NCBI GenBank assembly: GCA_014802325.1
Contig: JAAVCK010000027.1
Span: 20,484 to 84,483 of the forward strand
DNA: 64,000 nt
Source of the DNA: Bacteroides sp.
GTDB lineage: Bacteria; Bacteroidota; Bacteroidia; Bacteroidales; Muribaculaceae
Reading direction: 5' to 3'
A program made the translations under genes and the position numbers. Below the pieces are notes generated by a model. It was given only the letters and a program-made list of their open reading frames with translations, was not told where the DNA came from and made no database searches. Shown piece after piece: positions 1 through 7,380 of this stretch (positions are counted from its first letter, which is position 1; each line of letters begins with the position of its first letter).

Positions 1-1166
1 TCGAATGTGCCTGCATCGGGTTTCTCCATTCCCATTATGAGTTTGAACAGAGTGGTCTTACCTGTTCCGTTGGGACCAATCACACCCACAATACCTCCCT
101 GCGGGAGAGTGAACGAAAGGTCATTGAAGAGCTGCTTGTGCTCGAATCCTTTGGTTAATCCCTGCACTTCGATCACTTTCGAGCCAAGACGCGGACCGTT
201 GGGGATATAGATTTCAAGGCGCTCTTCGCGTTCTTTCTGATCTTCATTAAGCATGCGGTCATAGGATGCCAGACGAGCCTTACCTTTGGCCTGACGTGCT
301 TTGGGAGCCATGCGTACCCATTCGAGCTCGCGCTCAAGAGTCTTGCGGCGTTTGCTGGCCTGCTTTTCTTCTTGAGCCATTCGCTTGGTCTTCTGGTCAA
401 GCCATGATGAGTAGTTGCCTTTCCAGGGAATTCCCTCGCCACGGTCAAGTTCAAGAATCCATCCTGCCACGTGATCAAGGAAGTATCGGTCGTGGGTGAT
501 AGCGATTACCGTGCCGGGATACTGCTGAAGATGCTGTTCGAGCCAGTCGATCGACTCGGCATCAAGGTGGTTGGTAGGCTCGTCGAGGAGCAGAACGTCG
601 GGCTGCGAAAGCAGCAGACGACACAGAGCAACACGTCGGCGTTCACCTCCCGACAGAGTAGCTATCTTCTGATTGTCAGGGGGGCACTGAAGTGCATCCA
701 TGGCGCGCTCAAGCTTGGAGTCGATATTCCATGCGTCGGCTGCATCGAGTTTATCCTGCAACTCAGCCTGACGTGCCAGAAGTGCATCCATTTTATCGGG
801 ATCTTCAAGTACATCCGGATCGCCGAACGATTCGTTTACCTTGTCGAATTCGGCAAGGAGATCCATCACCGGCTGCACACCCTCGCGCACTACCTCTATT
901 ACGGTCTTTTCGGGATCGAGCTTGGGATCCTGTTCGAGATAACCTACGGTATATCCGGGCGAGAATACCACTTCACCCTGATAGCTCTTGTCGATGCCGG
1001 CAATTATTTTCAGCAGTGATGATTTACCCGAGCCGTTAAGACCTATAATACCGATCTTAGCACCGTAGAAAAATGACAGATATATGTTTTTAAGAACTTG
1101 TTTCTGCGGAGGATACGTCTTGCTGACGCCCACCATTGAAAAGATGATTTTTTTATCGTCGGCCAT
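1..1166 (-). CDS. ettA: Energy-dependent translational throttle protein EttA (ABC-F), 3' end outside window
   Basis: ABC-F ATPase that in the known family binds the ribosomal E site and gates early elongation according to ATP level. About 388 codons are visible from the ATG at 1166. They show a first Walker A (GLNGSGKS, residues 42-49), the signature LSGGERRRVALCR, the Walker B/ABC-F motif [11 protein letters not shown], the arm and linker region, and a second Walker A (GPNGTGKT). The C-terminal part of the second domain runs off the left edge. The order and the PPQKQVLKN start are typical of EttA rather than Uup. It is the last gene of a minus-strand run ruvX-def-ettA, starting 7 bases after the def stop. 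Partial because of the window edge, not because of decay. Confidence 0.93.
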   Translation of the reverse strand, partial: MADDKKIIFSMVGVSKTYPPQKQVLKNIYLSFFYGAKIGIIGLNGSGKSSLLKIIAGIDKSYQGEVVFSPGYTVGYLEQDPKLDPEKTVIEVVREGVQPVMDLLAEFDKVNESFGDPDVLEDPDKMDALLARQAELQDKLDAADAWNIDSKLERAMDALQCPPDNQKIATLSGGERRRVALCRLLLSQPDVLLLDEPTNHLDAESIDWLEQHLQQYPGTVIAITHDRYFLDHVAGWILELDRGEGIPWKGNYSSWLDQKTKRMAQEEKQASKRRKTLERELEWVRMAPKARQAKGKARLASYDRMLNEDQKEREERLEIYIPNGPRLGSKVIEVQGLTKGFEHKQLFNDLSFTLPQGGIVGVIGPNGTGKTTLFKLIMGMEKPDAGTF

Positions 1167-1173
1167 TACTATA

Positions 1174-1734
1174 TTATTTTTTAGGAGCGAAACGTACGGG
1201 ATAGTCTACCGCTATACGTCCGCGAATCATATTGTTGAGTTTTCCTTTAATAAGCTGCTTGCGAATGAGCGATATGTGATCTATGTAGAGCTTACCTTCG
1301 AGGTGATCACACTCATGCTGAACTATTCGAGCTAAGAAACCGGAAATTTCTTCTTCGTGCGGCTCAAAGTTTTCATCGACCCATTTGAGGCGGATGTGCT
1401 CTACACGAGGCACGTTTTCAGAAATACCAGGAAGCGAAAGGCAACCCTCGGAGCGAGTGACGGGTTCGCCTTCGAGCACTTCTATCTGAGGGTTGATGAG
1501 TGTGAATTTTCGCCCTGCACATTCGGGGAAAGAGTCCTTGACAGGATCAGCATCGATCACTACTATTCGGTCATTACGTCCTATCTGAGGAGCGGCAAGA
1601 CCTACACCTTCCGACTCATACATTGTCTCCCACATCGCAGCTATCAGCTCTTTCAAGCCGGGGTAGTCGGGGGTGATGTCGTTGGATATTTTACGGAGCA
1701 CCGGATGCCCGTATACATATACCGGTAGTTTCAT
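1174..1734 (-). CDS. def: Peptide deformylase
   Basis: Metalloenzyme (Fe2+ or Zn2+) that removes the formyl group from the initiator methionine of new proteins in the cytoplasm. At 186 aa it is of normal size. All three family motifs are visible: [10 protein letters not shown] (residues 43-52), EGCLSLP (96-102, metal Cys) and QHECDHLEG (139-147, two metal His and the catalytic Glu). It lies between ruvX, whose stop is 4 bases upstream, and ettA, so the three are probably co-transcribed. No abnormal feature is seen. Confidence 0.96.
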   Translation of the reverse strand: MKLPVYVYGHPVLRKISNDITPDYPGLKELIAAMWETMYESEGVGLAAPQIGRNDRIVVIDADPVKDSFPECAGRKFTLINPQIEVLEGEPVTRSEGCLSLPGISENVPRVEHIRLKWVDENFEPHEEEISGFLARIVQHECDHLEGKLYIDHISLIRKQLIKGKLNNMIRGRIAVDYPVRFAPKK

Positions 1735-1738
1735 TTTA

Positions 1739-2167
1739 TTATGGTTGTATATTTAATTGTCGTGACTGAAGATAGTCGTTAAGTATTATTACCGCCGACA
1801 TTCTGTCGATAGCGGCTTTATCGCGGCGATCCATTTTTCTCACACCGGAGTCAATCATGGCACGGTGAGCCAGCACCGAAGTAAATCGCTCGTCGCTGAA
1901 ACGCACCGGAATGTGTGGGAGAGCCTTTTTTATCTGACCCACAGCCGGGCTTATATAGCGCATTGATTCAGATGGTTCGCCATTCATGGTGCGGGGCTGA
2001 CCGACGATGATTTCATCCACTGGCTCGCGCGAAGTGTATTCGGTGAGAAATTTTACAAGATCTTTTGCCGGAACGGTGGCAAGTGCTGTAGCCACTATCT
2101 GCAACGTGTCTGTTACAGCCACACCGCATCGCTTACGTCCGTAATCTATTGAAAGAAGTCTTCCCAT
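1739..2167 (-). CDS. ruvX: Putative pre-16S rRNA nuclease / Holliday junction resolvase-like YqgF
   Basis: YqgF/RuvX-family RNase H-fold nuclease of 142 aa, implicated in 5' maturation of 16S rRNA and historically called a Holliday junction resolvase. Seen in the sequence: the N-terminal strand [20 protein letters not shown] with the catalytic Asp, the VGQP segment, and the RFSDERFTS motif near residue 95. I chose the ATG at 2167. The in-frame ATG at 2176 lies inside the promoter -7 box region, and the family normally starts just before the first strand. It heads the minus-strand group ruvX-def-ettA. Confidence 0.9.
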   Translation of the reverse strand: MGRLLSIDYGRKRCGVAVTDTLQIVATALATVPAKDLVKFLTEYTSREPVDEIIVGQPRTMNGEPSESMRYISPAVGQIKKALPHIPVRFSDERFTSVLAHRAMIDSGVRKMDRRDKAAIDRMSAVIILNDYLQSRQLNIQP

Positions 2168-2173
2168 ATTGTG

Positions 2174-2204
2174 CAAAGATACAAAAAATCACACTAAAAA
2201 CCAA
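2174..2204 (-). promoter_or_regulatory. Bacteroidota-type promoter of ruvX-def-ettA
   Basis: On the minus strand a TTGG element (2201-2204) is followed after 19 bases by TATCTTTG (2174-2181), matching the Bacteroidota sigma-ABfr pattern. Only 6 bases separate the -7 box from the ATG at 2167, so the transcript would be leaderless or nearly so. Confidence 0.65.
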
Positions 2205-2274
2205 TTCATCCGAACCATTTAAGGAGTTAATGAGTTGTATTTATAAAACATTTCAACTATTAACACCAACCGTT

Positions 2275-2418
2275 ATGAAAAAAGAATCTAAAAAAACTAC
2301 ATCTCTCTGGGTAGCCATCGGTGCTATTATCCTCATAATTCTGCTTCTTGTATGGCTTACATTCGCTGATTTCTTCGGCGATACTGACGTTGCAGCTTTT
2401 ATAGCCCCAATGTTATAA
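2275..2418 (+). CDS. Small single-pass membrane protein (47 aa), unknown function
   Basis: I do not recognise this protein. It is 47 aa with a Lys-rich N terminus (MKKESKKTTS), one strongly hydrophobic segment at about residues 11-31, and a short acidic tail with FFGDTD. The longer frame back to 2149 overlaps the ruvX start and promoter, so the ATG at 2275 is preferred. It lies 31 bases upstream of the flavoprotein gene and may share its transcript. Small proteins of this shape are common in Bacteroidales; topology and role are unknown. Confidence 0.6.
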   Translation: MKKESKKTTSLWVAIGAIILIILLLVWLTFADFFGDTDVAAFIAPML

Positions 2419-2449
2419 CCCCGCAAAAAATAAAAATTCTGATAATACG

Positions 2450-3088
2450 ATGGCTGAAAGCGAATACAAGGTGTTGCTCGTCAACGGAAGTCCTCACCTG
2501 AAAGGTTGTGTATCGCGCGCATTCGATGAACTCGAAAAGACCCTTAACGAATGTGGTGTAGCTACCGAACGGATTAACGTAGCCAATAAGGATGTGCGTG
2601 GCTGCATCGGATGCAACTACTGTCGGACACATGGGAAATGTGTGTTCAACGATGTTGTCAACGAGACTGCGCCTAAACTTGCCGAGGCAGACGGAATAGT
2701 TGTGGGTACCCCGGTATATTATGCCGGAGCAAATGGTCAGGTACTTGCTTTCATGGATCGACTTTTCTATAGCACCACCGGCACTGTGGATCTAAATCAG
2801 AAGGTAGGCGCCGCTGTGGTTTCATCGCGCCGCGCAGGAAGTACTTCCGCGTTTGATGAAATCAATCATTACTTCACCATAAAGTCTATGCCCGTGGTAG
2901 CTTCGACTTATTGGAACGAAGTGCATGGATTTACAGCCGATGACGTAGAAGCAGACCTCGAAGGTCTCCAGACGATGAGAAATCTCGGCCGTAACGCAGC
3001 ATTTCTTATCAAGGCCATACGTCGCCAAAAAGAGGCCGAAGGTTTACCCGAGCAGGAACTCACTCAATTCACCAGTTTCCACGAGTAA
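2450..3088 (+). CDS. NAD(P)H-dependent FMN reductase / iron-sulfur flavoprotein-like oxidoreductase
   Basis: Flavodoxin-fold oxidoreductase of 212 aa, expected to bind FMN in the cytoplasm and use NAD(P)H. Seen: VLLVNGSPHLKGC at residues 8-20 (phosphate-binding loop of the FMN_red/NADPH-dependent flavin reductase family) and a Cys cluster GCIGCNYC followed by KC near residues 50-63. A similar Cys cluster in iron-sulfur flavoproteins of this superfamily can carry a 4Fe-4S centre. The substrate cannot be named. It stands downstream of the 47-aa membrane protein; an IS-like remnant follows 30 bases later. Confidence 0.85.
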   Translation: MAESEYKVLLVNGSPHLKGCVSRAFDELEKTLNECGVATERINVANKDVRGCIGCNYCRTHGKCVFNDVVNETAPKLAEADGIVVGTPVYYAGANGQVLAFMDRLFYSTTGTVDLNQKVGAAVVSSRRAGSTSAFDEINHYFTIKSMPVVASTYWNEVHGFTADDVEADLEGLQTMRNLGRNAAFLIKAIRRQKEAEGLPEQELTQFTSFHE

Positions 3089-3227
3089 ATCTCCGACTGC
3101 ATCGATATTTATAAAGTGAGGCTGTGTCGTAATTAAGGTTTACGGCGCAGCTTCCTTTTTCTGAACTAAGAGGTTCGGATATTTTTCAGGCAACAGATTT
3201 TTGTGGATTTTTCCAAAAATCCGATTC

Positions 3228-3604
3228 TCAAGCGATAAAATTCGAGACATAAGCAAGAACAGGCCGGAATGGGGTGTATTTCCCCCGTTTTTGGTCTGTT
3301 TCGCTATCTTTGAACACATTTTTCTTTATGTTGAAGGCAATGGCGAAGAAAGCAAAGTCCATTGTTACCTTGTCTTTTCCGAAGTGACGGAAGCGGCGGT
3401 ATGCCATGTTGAACTTCATCTGTCCGAAGACGGCTTCGGGCTCAATGCATCTTACAGTTTTTTGAACTCCTTGAGATCAAGACTCACGACAACGGCATTG
3501 ACAATGCGTAGAGGGTTCTTTTCCGCTATATCTTCATTGGGATTCAGTAGAAAAAACAGTATGTTGTTGTTACTATAAGATTTTGTATGTAATTTTGTAT
3601 ACAT
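3228..3604 (-). pseudogene. IS1182-family transposase remnant, core deleted
   Basis: Reading from the ATG at 3604 on the minus strand, the frame encodes about 49 residues including NPNEDIAEKNPLRIVNAVV and SLDLKEFKKL, which resemble the start of IS1182-type transposases, and then stops. In a shifted frame, TVRCIEPEAVFGQMK and RRFRHFGKDKVTMDF resemble the end of the same family and run to the stop at 3228. The two halves abut near 3460-3470. A deletion of most of the gene, including the DDE catalytic region, plus a frame change explains this. Family assignment is from recalled conserved sequence, not from a search. Confidence 0.72.
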
Positions 3605-3648
3605 TTAATTTGTTATTTGTCATAAAGTTATAAAAACTTTTTGACATG

Positions 3649-3682
3649 ACAAAGCCCCGGCTTGCGAAAGTCAGGGCTTTGT
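3649..3682. terminator. Hairpin inside the IS-like remnant
   Basis: ACAAAGCCC and GGGCTTTGT flank a 16-base loop, followed by TTTATG. It sits upstream of the transposase remnant, inside the right end of the element, and could insulate the element from outside transcription. The far right edge of the window has a hairpin in the same relative place. Confidence 0.5.
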
Positions 3683-3905
3683 TTTATGTTTTACAACAGG
3701 GTAAAAAACGAGGCTGCGCCTATTTTGACACAGCCTCTTACGTTGGGTTACGAACTTACCAACAATCCTCGGCTTCCTGCAATGGCTTTACCACGCCTTA
3801 AGTATTCTCTATTCGAGAGAAGATTCCTCCATGGGCGGCGGTTCGTTCCGGTCCCATATTACCGAGTCAATTACAAAGATACAACAATTATTTCACATAA
3901 ACGGT

Positions 3906-4181
3906 ATGAAACTGTATTTATCAATCCCAATCAGCGGCCGACCGTTTCACGAAGCAAAGAATCAGGCAGAGCGTATCAAGGCGAAACTCACGTCCTACGG
4001 CCACGAGTGTATCTCCCAATTTGAAGTTTGCCCTGAACCTAACCAATCCTATGCTTACTATATGGGACGCGACATTGAAGCCTTACTTTCTGATGACATT
4101 GAAGGTGTAATATTTGGCGCTGGCTTCCACTACTCAAAAGGATGTCAGCTTGAGCACGCTGCTGCTAAAATCTATAATTAA
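3906..4181 (+). CDS. DUF4406 / nucleoside 2-deoxyribosyltransferase-like small protein
   Basis: 91-aa cytoplasmic protein beginning MKLYLSIPISGRPFHEAKNQ, with RDIEALLSDDIEGVIFGAG and a final CQLEHAAAK. This is the pattern of DUF4406 and the related nucleoside 2-deoxyribosyltransferase-like fold (the xxPIxG loop and the final ...LEhA.A.). Such genes are frequent in phages and mobile elements, where an N-glycosidase role on nucleotides is suspected but not proven. The ATG at 3906 is chosen because the fold begins directly there; a frame open to 3831 adds only unrelated residues. It lies just right of the IS-like remnant and before a broken small gene. Confidence 0.75.
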   Translation: MKLYLSIPISGRPFHEAKNQAERIKAKLTSYGHECISQFEVCPEPNQSYAYYMGRDIEALLSDDIEGVIFGAGFHYSKGCQLEHAAAKIYN

Positions 4182-4247
4182 AAATTGTATATCAGTCGAC
4201 ATTCTATATGCTCGATTTTAAGACACAAACAGTTAAAAAATTTTCAC

Positions 4248-4415
4248 ATGAAAAAGTACAGAATTAAAAAAGTATTAGGCGTGGGTGGGTATCATCCACT
4301 CTACATCGTTTAAGTTCGCACGTGGTTCGGTCTATGGGTTGACGTTAAGGAATATGATGATCCTGACTTTGCCCGACGTGAGGCAGAGGAACTCTTAGAC
4401 AAACTCATAATGATT
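4248..4415 (+). pseudogene. Small gene with an in-frame stop, unknown function
   Basis: From the ATG at 4248 the frame reads MKKYRIKKVLGVGGYHPLYIV, then a TAA at 4311-4313. It continues in the same frame as VRTWFGLWVDVKEYDD and DFARREAEELLDKL with coding-like character until it runs into the maf 3' end. A single nonsense change in a small protein of about 50 residues, common in mobile elements of this group, explains it best. No function is assigned. Alternatively the first 21 codons are a short real ORF. Confidence 0.45.
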
Positions 4416-5021
4416 TTAAAGAAATTTCTTCAGTTCGGTATACAATCTGTGGATAGGAAGGCCCATAACATTGTAAAACGATCCGTCAATTCTTTTTATG
4501 GCCGCAGCGCCTATCCATTCCTGTATTCCGTATGCACCGGCCTTATCGAGCGGATGGTAGTGAGATACGTAATATTCTATCTCATCGTCAGTGAGGGGAG
4601 CGAACTCTACAGTGGTCAGTTCTGCAAAGGTGATCGAACGTTTCACGGTAGCTACAGTGACACCGGTGATAACTTTTTGCGTTCGGCCGGCCATGCGTCG
4701 AAGCATATCACAAGCCATAGCATCATCTTCAGGTTTGCCGAGAACTTCATTGCCGAGAATCACCACGGTATCGGCAGTAATGATCAGTCTGCGGTCATCA
4801 GGGCGGAGATCAAGAGCAGATGCTTTCAGCAGTGACAGGTACGACGGAATCTCGTGCACATCCAGATCTGCCGGATAAGTCTCATCCACGCTATGGCTTA
4901 CATCTACCGTGAATGGCAAGTCGAGCATCGAAAGCAGTTCGCGTCGACGGGGCGACCCGCTGGCAAGAATTATATCGTAACTTTCGGCAAGTGCAGAGAG
5001 GGGATTATGATTGTTTTCCAT
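4416..5021 (-). CDS. maf: Maf-family nucleoside triphosphate pyrophosphatase
   Basis: House-cleaning pyrophosphatase of 201 aa. Maf proteins hydrolyse dTTP/UTP or modified nucleotides to monophosphates; which substrate applies here cannot be read off. Seen: DIILASGSPRRRELL at residues 15-29 (phosphate-binding loop), the DETYP-like segment, TADTVVILG around residue 83, and GAYGIQEW near residue 162. It overlaps the end of the DUF2520 gene by 17 bases, so both are probably co-translated. It ends against the small pseudogene on the other strand. Confidence 0.93.
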   Translation of the reverse strand: MENNHNPLSALAESYDIILASGSPRRRELLSMLDLPFTVDVSHSVDETYPADLDVHEIPSYLSLLKASALDLRPDDRRLIITADTVVILGNEVLGKPEDDAMACDMLRRMAGRTQKVITGVTVATVKRSITFAELTTVEFAPLTDDEIEYYVSHYHPLDKAGAYGIQEWIGAAAIKRIDGSFYNVMGLPIHRLYTELKKFL

Positions 5022-5808
5022 AAAAGTCTTCTATTATGTTTTTCGACAGTAATCTGTAGATTTCCTCTTCCTTAGGCGGCAACGAAGAGGCATGAGCTTC
5101 TATGATACGCTGATCAGCTCGACGAGCAGGCCCGGTCTGACCTTCGCGCGGAGGCATCGATAAAGCTTTGTCGAGGGTCTCACGCAGAAGCGGGCCGAGG
5201 ACGTCAAATGGTATACCATCCTCCGAGAGTAAGTCATACGCGATGCTCCACATATAATTTGAAAAATTACATGCAAACACTGCCGCAACGTGCATTCGGC
5301 TTCGTGTCACACTATCGGCATGAATGATATTTCTGAAAATCTTTTCGCCGAAACGAGCTATTTCATCTTCCACGGCTGGTGATGAGCCTTCAGTGAAAAG
5401 AGTCACAGCCGAAAGATCCACCTTGCGGTTACGCGAGAATGTCTGGAGGGGATAAAATACGCCGTAGCGATCACTCATCCCGCTGAGCACATCCATGTCG
5501 AGCGAGCCTGAAGTATGGAGCCAAAGCGCGTCGTTAGGTCTAATTTTTGTCAAAGTTTCAGTCACCGCATCATCAGCCAGCGACACTAAATATATGTCAG
5601 CGTCAGCTGATATATCTTCAGTGCTATCTGTGGTAGCGGCACACTCCAGTCGGGAAGCCAAAGCGCGGGCATGATCAATGTTTCGGCTATATATCTGAAT
5701 CACCGACCCGGCTCCACTATTTTCTATAGCTACTGCAAGAGCTGAGGCGACATTTCCAGAACCGATTACTACTACCTGGGGCTTATGAATTTCAGAATTT
5801 GTCGACAT
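5005..5808 (-). CDS. Rossmann-fold DUF2520 protein (putative NAD(P)-dependent oxidoreductase)
   Basis: 267 aa. N-terminal dinucleotide-binding domain with VVVIGSGNVASALA at residues 12-25 (GxGNxA type), then VSLADDAV and the HTSGS segment, followed by an all-helical C-terminal DUF2520 domain (VAAVFACNFSNYMW). Related proteins are annotated as F420-dependent or NADP oxidoreductase-like, but the physiological substrate is unknown. It sits between the nitroreductase and maf with 17-base overlaps at both ends, so it is translationally coupled to both. The whole cluster looks like a housekeeping transcript starting upstream of 6319. Confidence 0.85.
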   Translation of the reverse strand: MSTNSEIHKPQVVVIGSGNVASALAVAIENSGAGSVIQIYSRNIDHARALASRLECAATTDSTEDISADADIYLVSLADDAVTETLTKIRPNDALWLHTSGSLDMDVLSGMSDRYGVFYPLQTFSRNRKVDLSAVTLFTEGSSPAVEDEIARFGEKIFRNIIHADSVTRSRMHVAAVFACNFSNYMWSIAYDLLSEDGIPFDVLGPLLRETLDKALSMPPREGQTGPARRADQRIIEAHASSLPPKEEEIYRLLSKNIIEDFYGKQS

Positions 5809-6319
5809 GAACCTGATCCCATTTCAATTTTTCCGTGTCGTAGGGTCGGCGCTGCTCATCGGGATAACCGAGAGCTATTACGCACACCGGGGTAATGGTT
5901 TCGGGTATACTGAGCGCTTCCTGAATATACTCTTCCGAGGGTTGATTGTCAGCGGCAAATCGTCCTCTTACCTGCACCCAACATGAGCCAAGTCCGAGAT
6001 CCTGAGCCTGAAGCTGGAGAAAAGTTGCAGCCACTGATGCGTCTTCAATCCAAGCATCCGATTTGGTGGAGTCAGCGCACACCACTATGGCAAGTTTGCA
6101 CGACGCAAGCGCAGTAGCATATACGGGTTTGCAGTGCGACAGGCGTTCGAGCATATCGCGATCTTCCACAGCCACAAACTGCCATGAGCGAGAATTTTTT
6201 GAGGTAGGCGCCATGAGGCCGGCCTGAATAATAAGCGAAACATCTTCCGCAGGAATAGCGGCATCAGTAAAGCGCCTGATAGAACGACGATTTACTATCA
6301 GATTATGAAAATTATCCAT
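5792..6319 (-). CDS. Nitroreductase-family flavoprotein
   Basis: 175-aa FMN-dependent oxidoreductase of the nitroreductase superfamily. Seen: NRRSIRRFTDAAIP at residues 11-24 (FMN phosphate contact), GLMAPTSKNSRSWQFV at 34-49, and LGSCWVQVRG near 117. Members reduce quinones, nitro compounds or flavins with NAD(P)H; the native substrate is not predictable. It is the first gene of the overlapping trio with DUF2520 and maf. No strong -7 box is visible in the 18 bases before it and the SPOR gene, so it may be read through from the gene upstream. Confidence 0.88.
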   Translation of the reverse strand: MDNFHNLIVNRRSIRRFTDAAIPAEDVSLIIQAGLMAPTSKNSRSWQFVAVEDRDMLERLSHCKPVYATALASCKLAIVVCADSTKSDAWIEDASVAATFLQLQAQDLGLGSCWVQVRGRFAADNQPSEEYIQEALSIPETITPVCVIALGYPDEQRRPYDTEKLKWDQVHVDKF

Positions 6320-6337
6320 ATTTCAGTAAGGTGTATA

Positions 6338-7303
6338 TTATTGTTTCAATACCCACGACTGAGCGAAACGCTCTTTGAAAAGTGGAGAATCGGCGGCTTC
6401 CAAGGCTGCTTGAATAGATCGGGCCGAAGCTGCATACACACGGTAATTCCCGTCAGTAATCATAAGTCCGAGATTGTAGTCGCCATGCCGGCTCATAAAT
6501 GTTTCAGCCTGCTCGGCGGAAGCAAACGAGCCTACGATAACCAGATACGGATCGTCGCCGTTGATGCGAGTAATCTCTCGACTTGAAGCGTTTATTACAG
6601 GCTTCACCTCAACTTCTGTCTGTTTTTCTACTACTCCGGCTATCACAAGTTCGGGAGTAGCAGGGGGATTATTACCCCACAGCGCATCGGCAAGTGCATA
6701 AGCCGAAAGACCGGAGTCGATTGAAGCGAAATGCACATCCGAGCGGTTATCATCGCCCGAGATATGAAGAAACAGCGTTGCAGCCATAAGAATCGCGGCG
6801 AAGCAGGCGGCAACTCTCAAGAATCCGGTGATGAGCGGATGACGGTTTCGAGCAGGAGCCATATGCTCGCCAATCGACACGACCTCATCCGTGTCATTAA
6901 GATTTATATCACGCAGACCGGCAAAAGCACTGTCGGCTTTATCTGGATCAGCTATAAATTCGGGAGTAGAACCGCCGTTGAATCTGAGAATACCTAATTC
7001 ACCGAGTGAAATTTCTCTATCTGATTCAAGCTGATAGCGCATTGACTTTACTTCTTCTGTGACAATACGCATAGCAGCCTCACGCGAAATTTCTTCACGG
7101 CGGCTGATACTGTCGGCAAGCATCCAGTCATTATAGTCTATCTCGGGATTGAAGCCAACAGATACAGAAGGTGCATGAAAGACGAATGTTTTCTCATCAA
7201 TCCATGCCTCACGATAGTGATTGAGAAACGCACCAAGCCCCGGCACCACGACGCAATCGTGATGAGTAAGAAGGTAGCTGATATGTAATATAATGCGATT
7301 CAC
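6338..7303 (-). CDS. HU-CCDC81 and SPOR domain-containing membrane protein
   Basis: 321 aa with three parts. N-terminal residues about 1-120 match the Bacteroidota HU-CCDC81 domain (HISYLLTHHDCVVVPGLGAF). A single membrane segment lies near 183-203. The C-terminal SPOR domain (YLVIVGSFASAEQAETF) normally binds denuded peptidoglycan glycans at the septum. The likely start is the GTG at 7303, since VNRIILHISYLL fits the family start. The ATG at 7330 lies upstream of a TATCTTTG -7 box (7308-7315), so a transcript from that promoter could not contain it. Role in division or envelope organisation is inferred from the domains. Confidence 0.83.
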   Translation of the reverse strand: MNRIILHISYLLTHHDCVVVPGLGAFLNHYREAWIDEKTFVFHAPSVSVGFNPEIDYNDWMLADSISRREEISREAAMRIVTEEVKSMRYQLESDREISLGELGILRFNGGSTPEFIADPDKADSAFAGLRDINLNDTDEVVSIGEHMAPARNRHPLITGFLRVAACFAAILMAATLFLHISGDDNRSDVHFASIDSGLSAYALADALWGNNPPATPELVIAGVVEKQTEVEVKPVINASSREITRINGDDPYLVIVGSFASAEQAETFMSRHGDYNLGLMITDGNYRVYAASARSIQAALEAADSPLFKERFAQSWVLKQ

Positions 7304-7307
7304 ACTG

Positions 7308-7315
7308 CAAAGATA
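7308..7315 (-). promoter_or_regulatory. -7 promoter element of the HU-CCDC81/SPOR gene
   Basis: TATCTTTG on the minus strand, ending 4 bases before the GTG at 7303. This would give a leaderless or near-leaderless mRNA. A clear -33 element at the usual spacing is not seen, only T-rich sequence. Confidence 0.5.
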
Positions 7316-7380
7316 GCAATTTTTTCGCAAAAAAATGATATATATCTCTGCAATGTGAATCGAAAAAAATTAAATCACTG

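Larger units (their letters stand above)
3118..3737. mobile_element. Internally deleted IS1182-like element (MITE-like, about 620 bp)
   Basis: Both ends carry GAGGCTGTGTC in inverted orientation (3118-3128 and 3727-3737). Each is followed inward by a partner block resembling GCGCAGCCTC, so each end can itself fold. Inside, on the minus strand, are only the N-terminal and C-terminal parts of a transposase (3228-3604), with the catalytic middle missing. A hairpin lies at 3649-3682. No clear target-site duplication is visible. It is therefore a non-autonomous derivative that could only move with help in trans. Confidence 0.7.
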
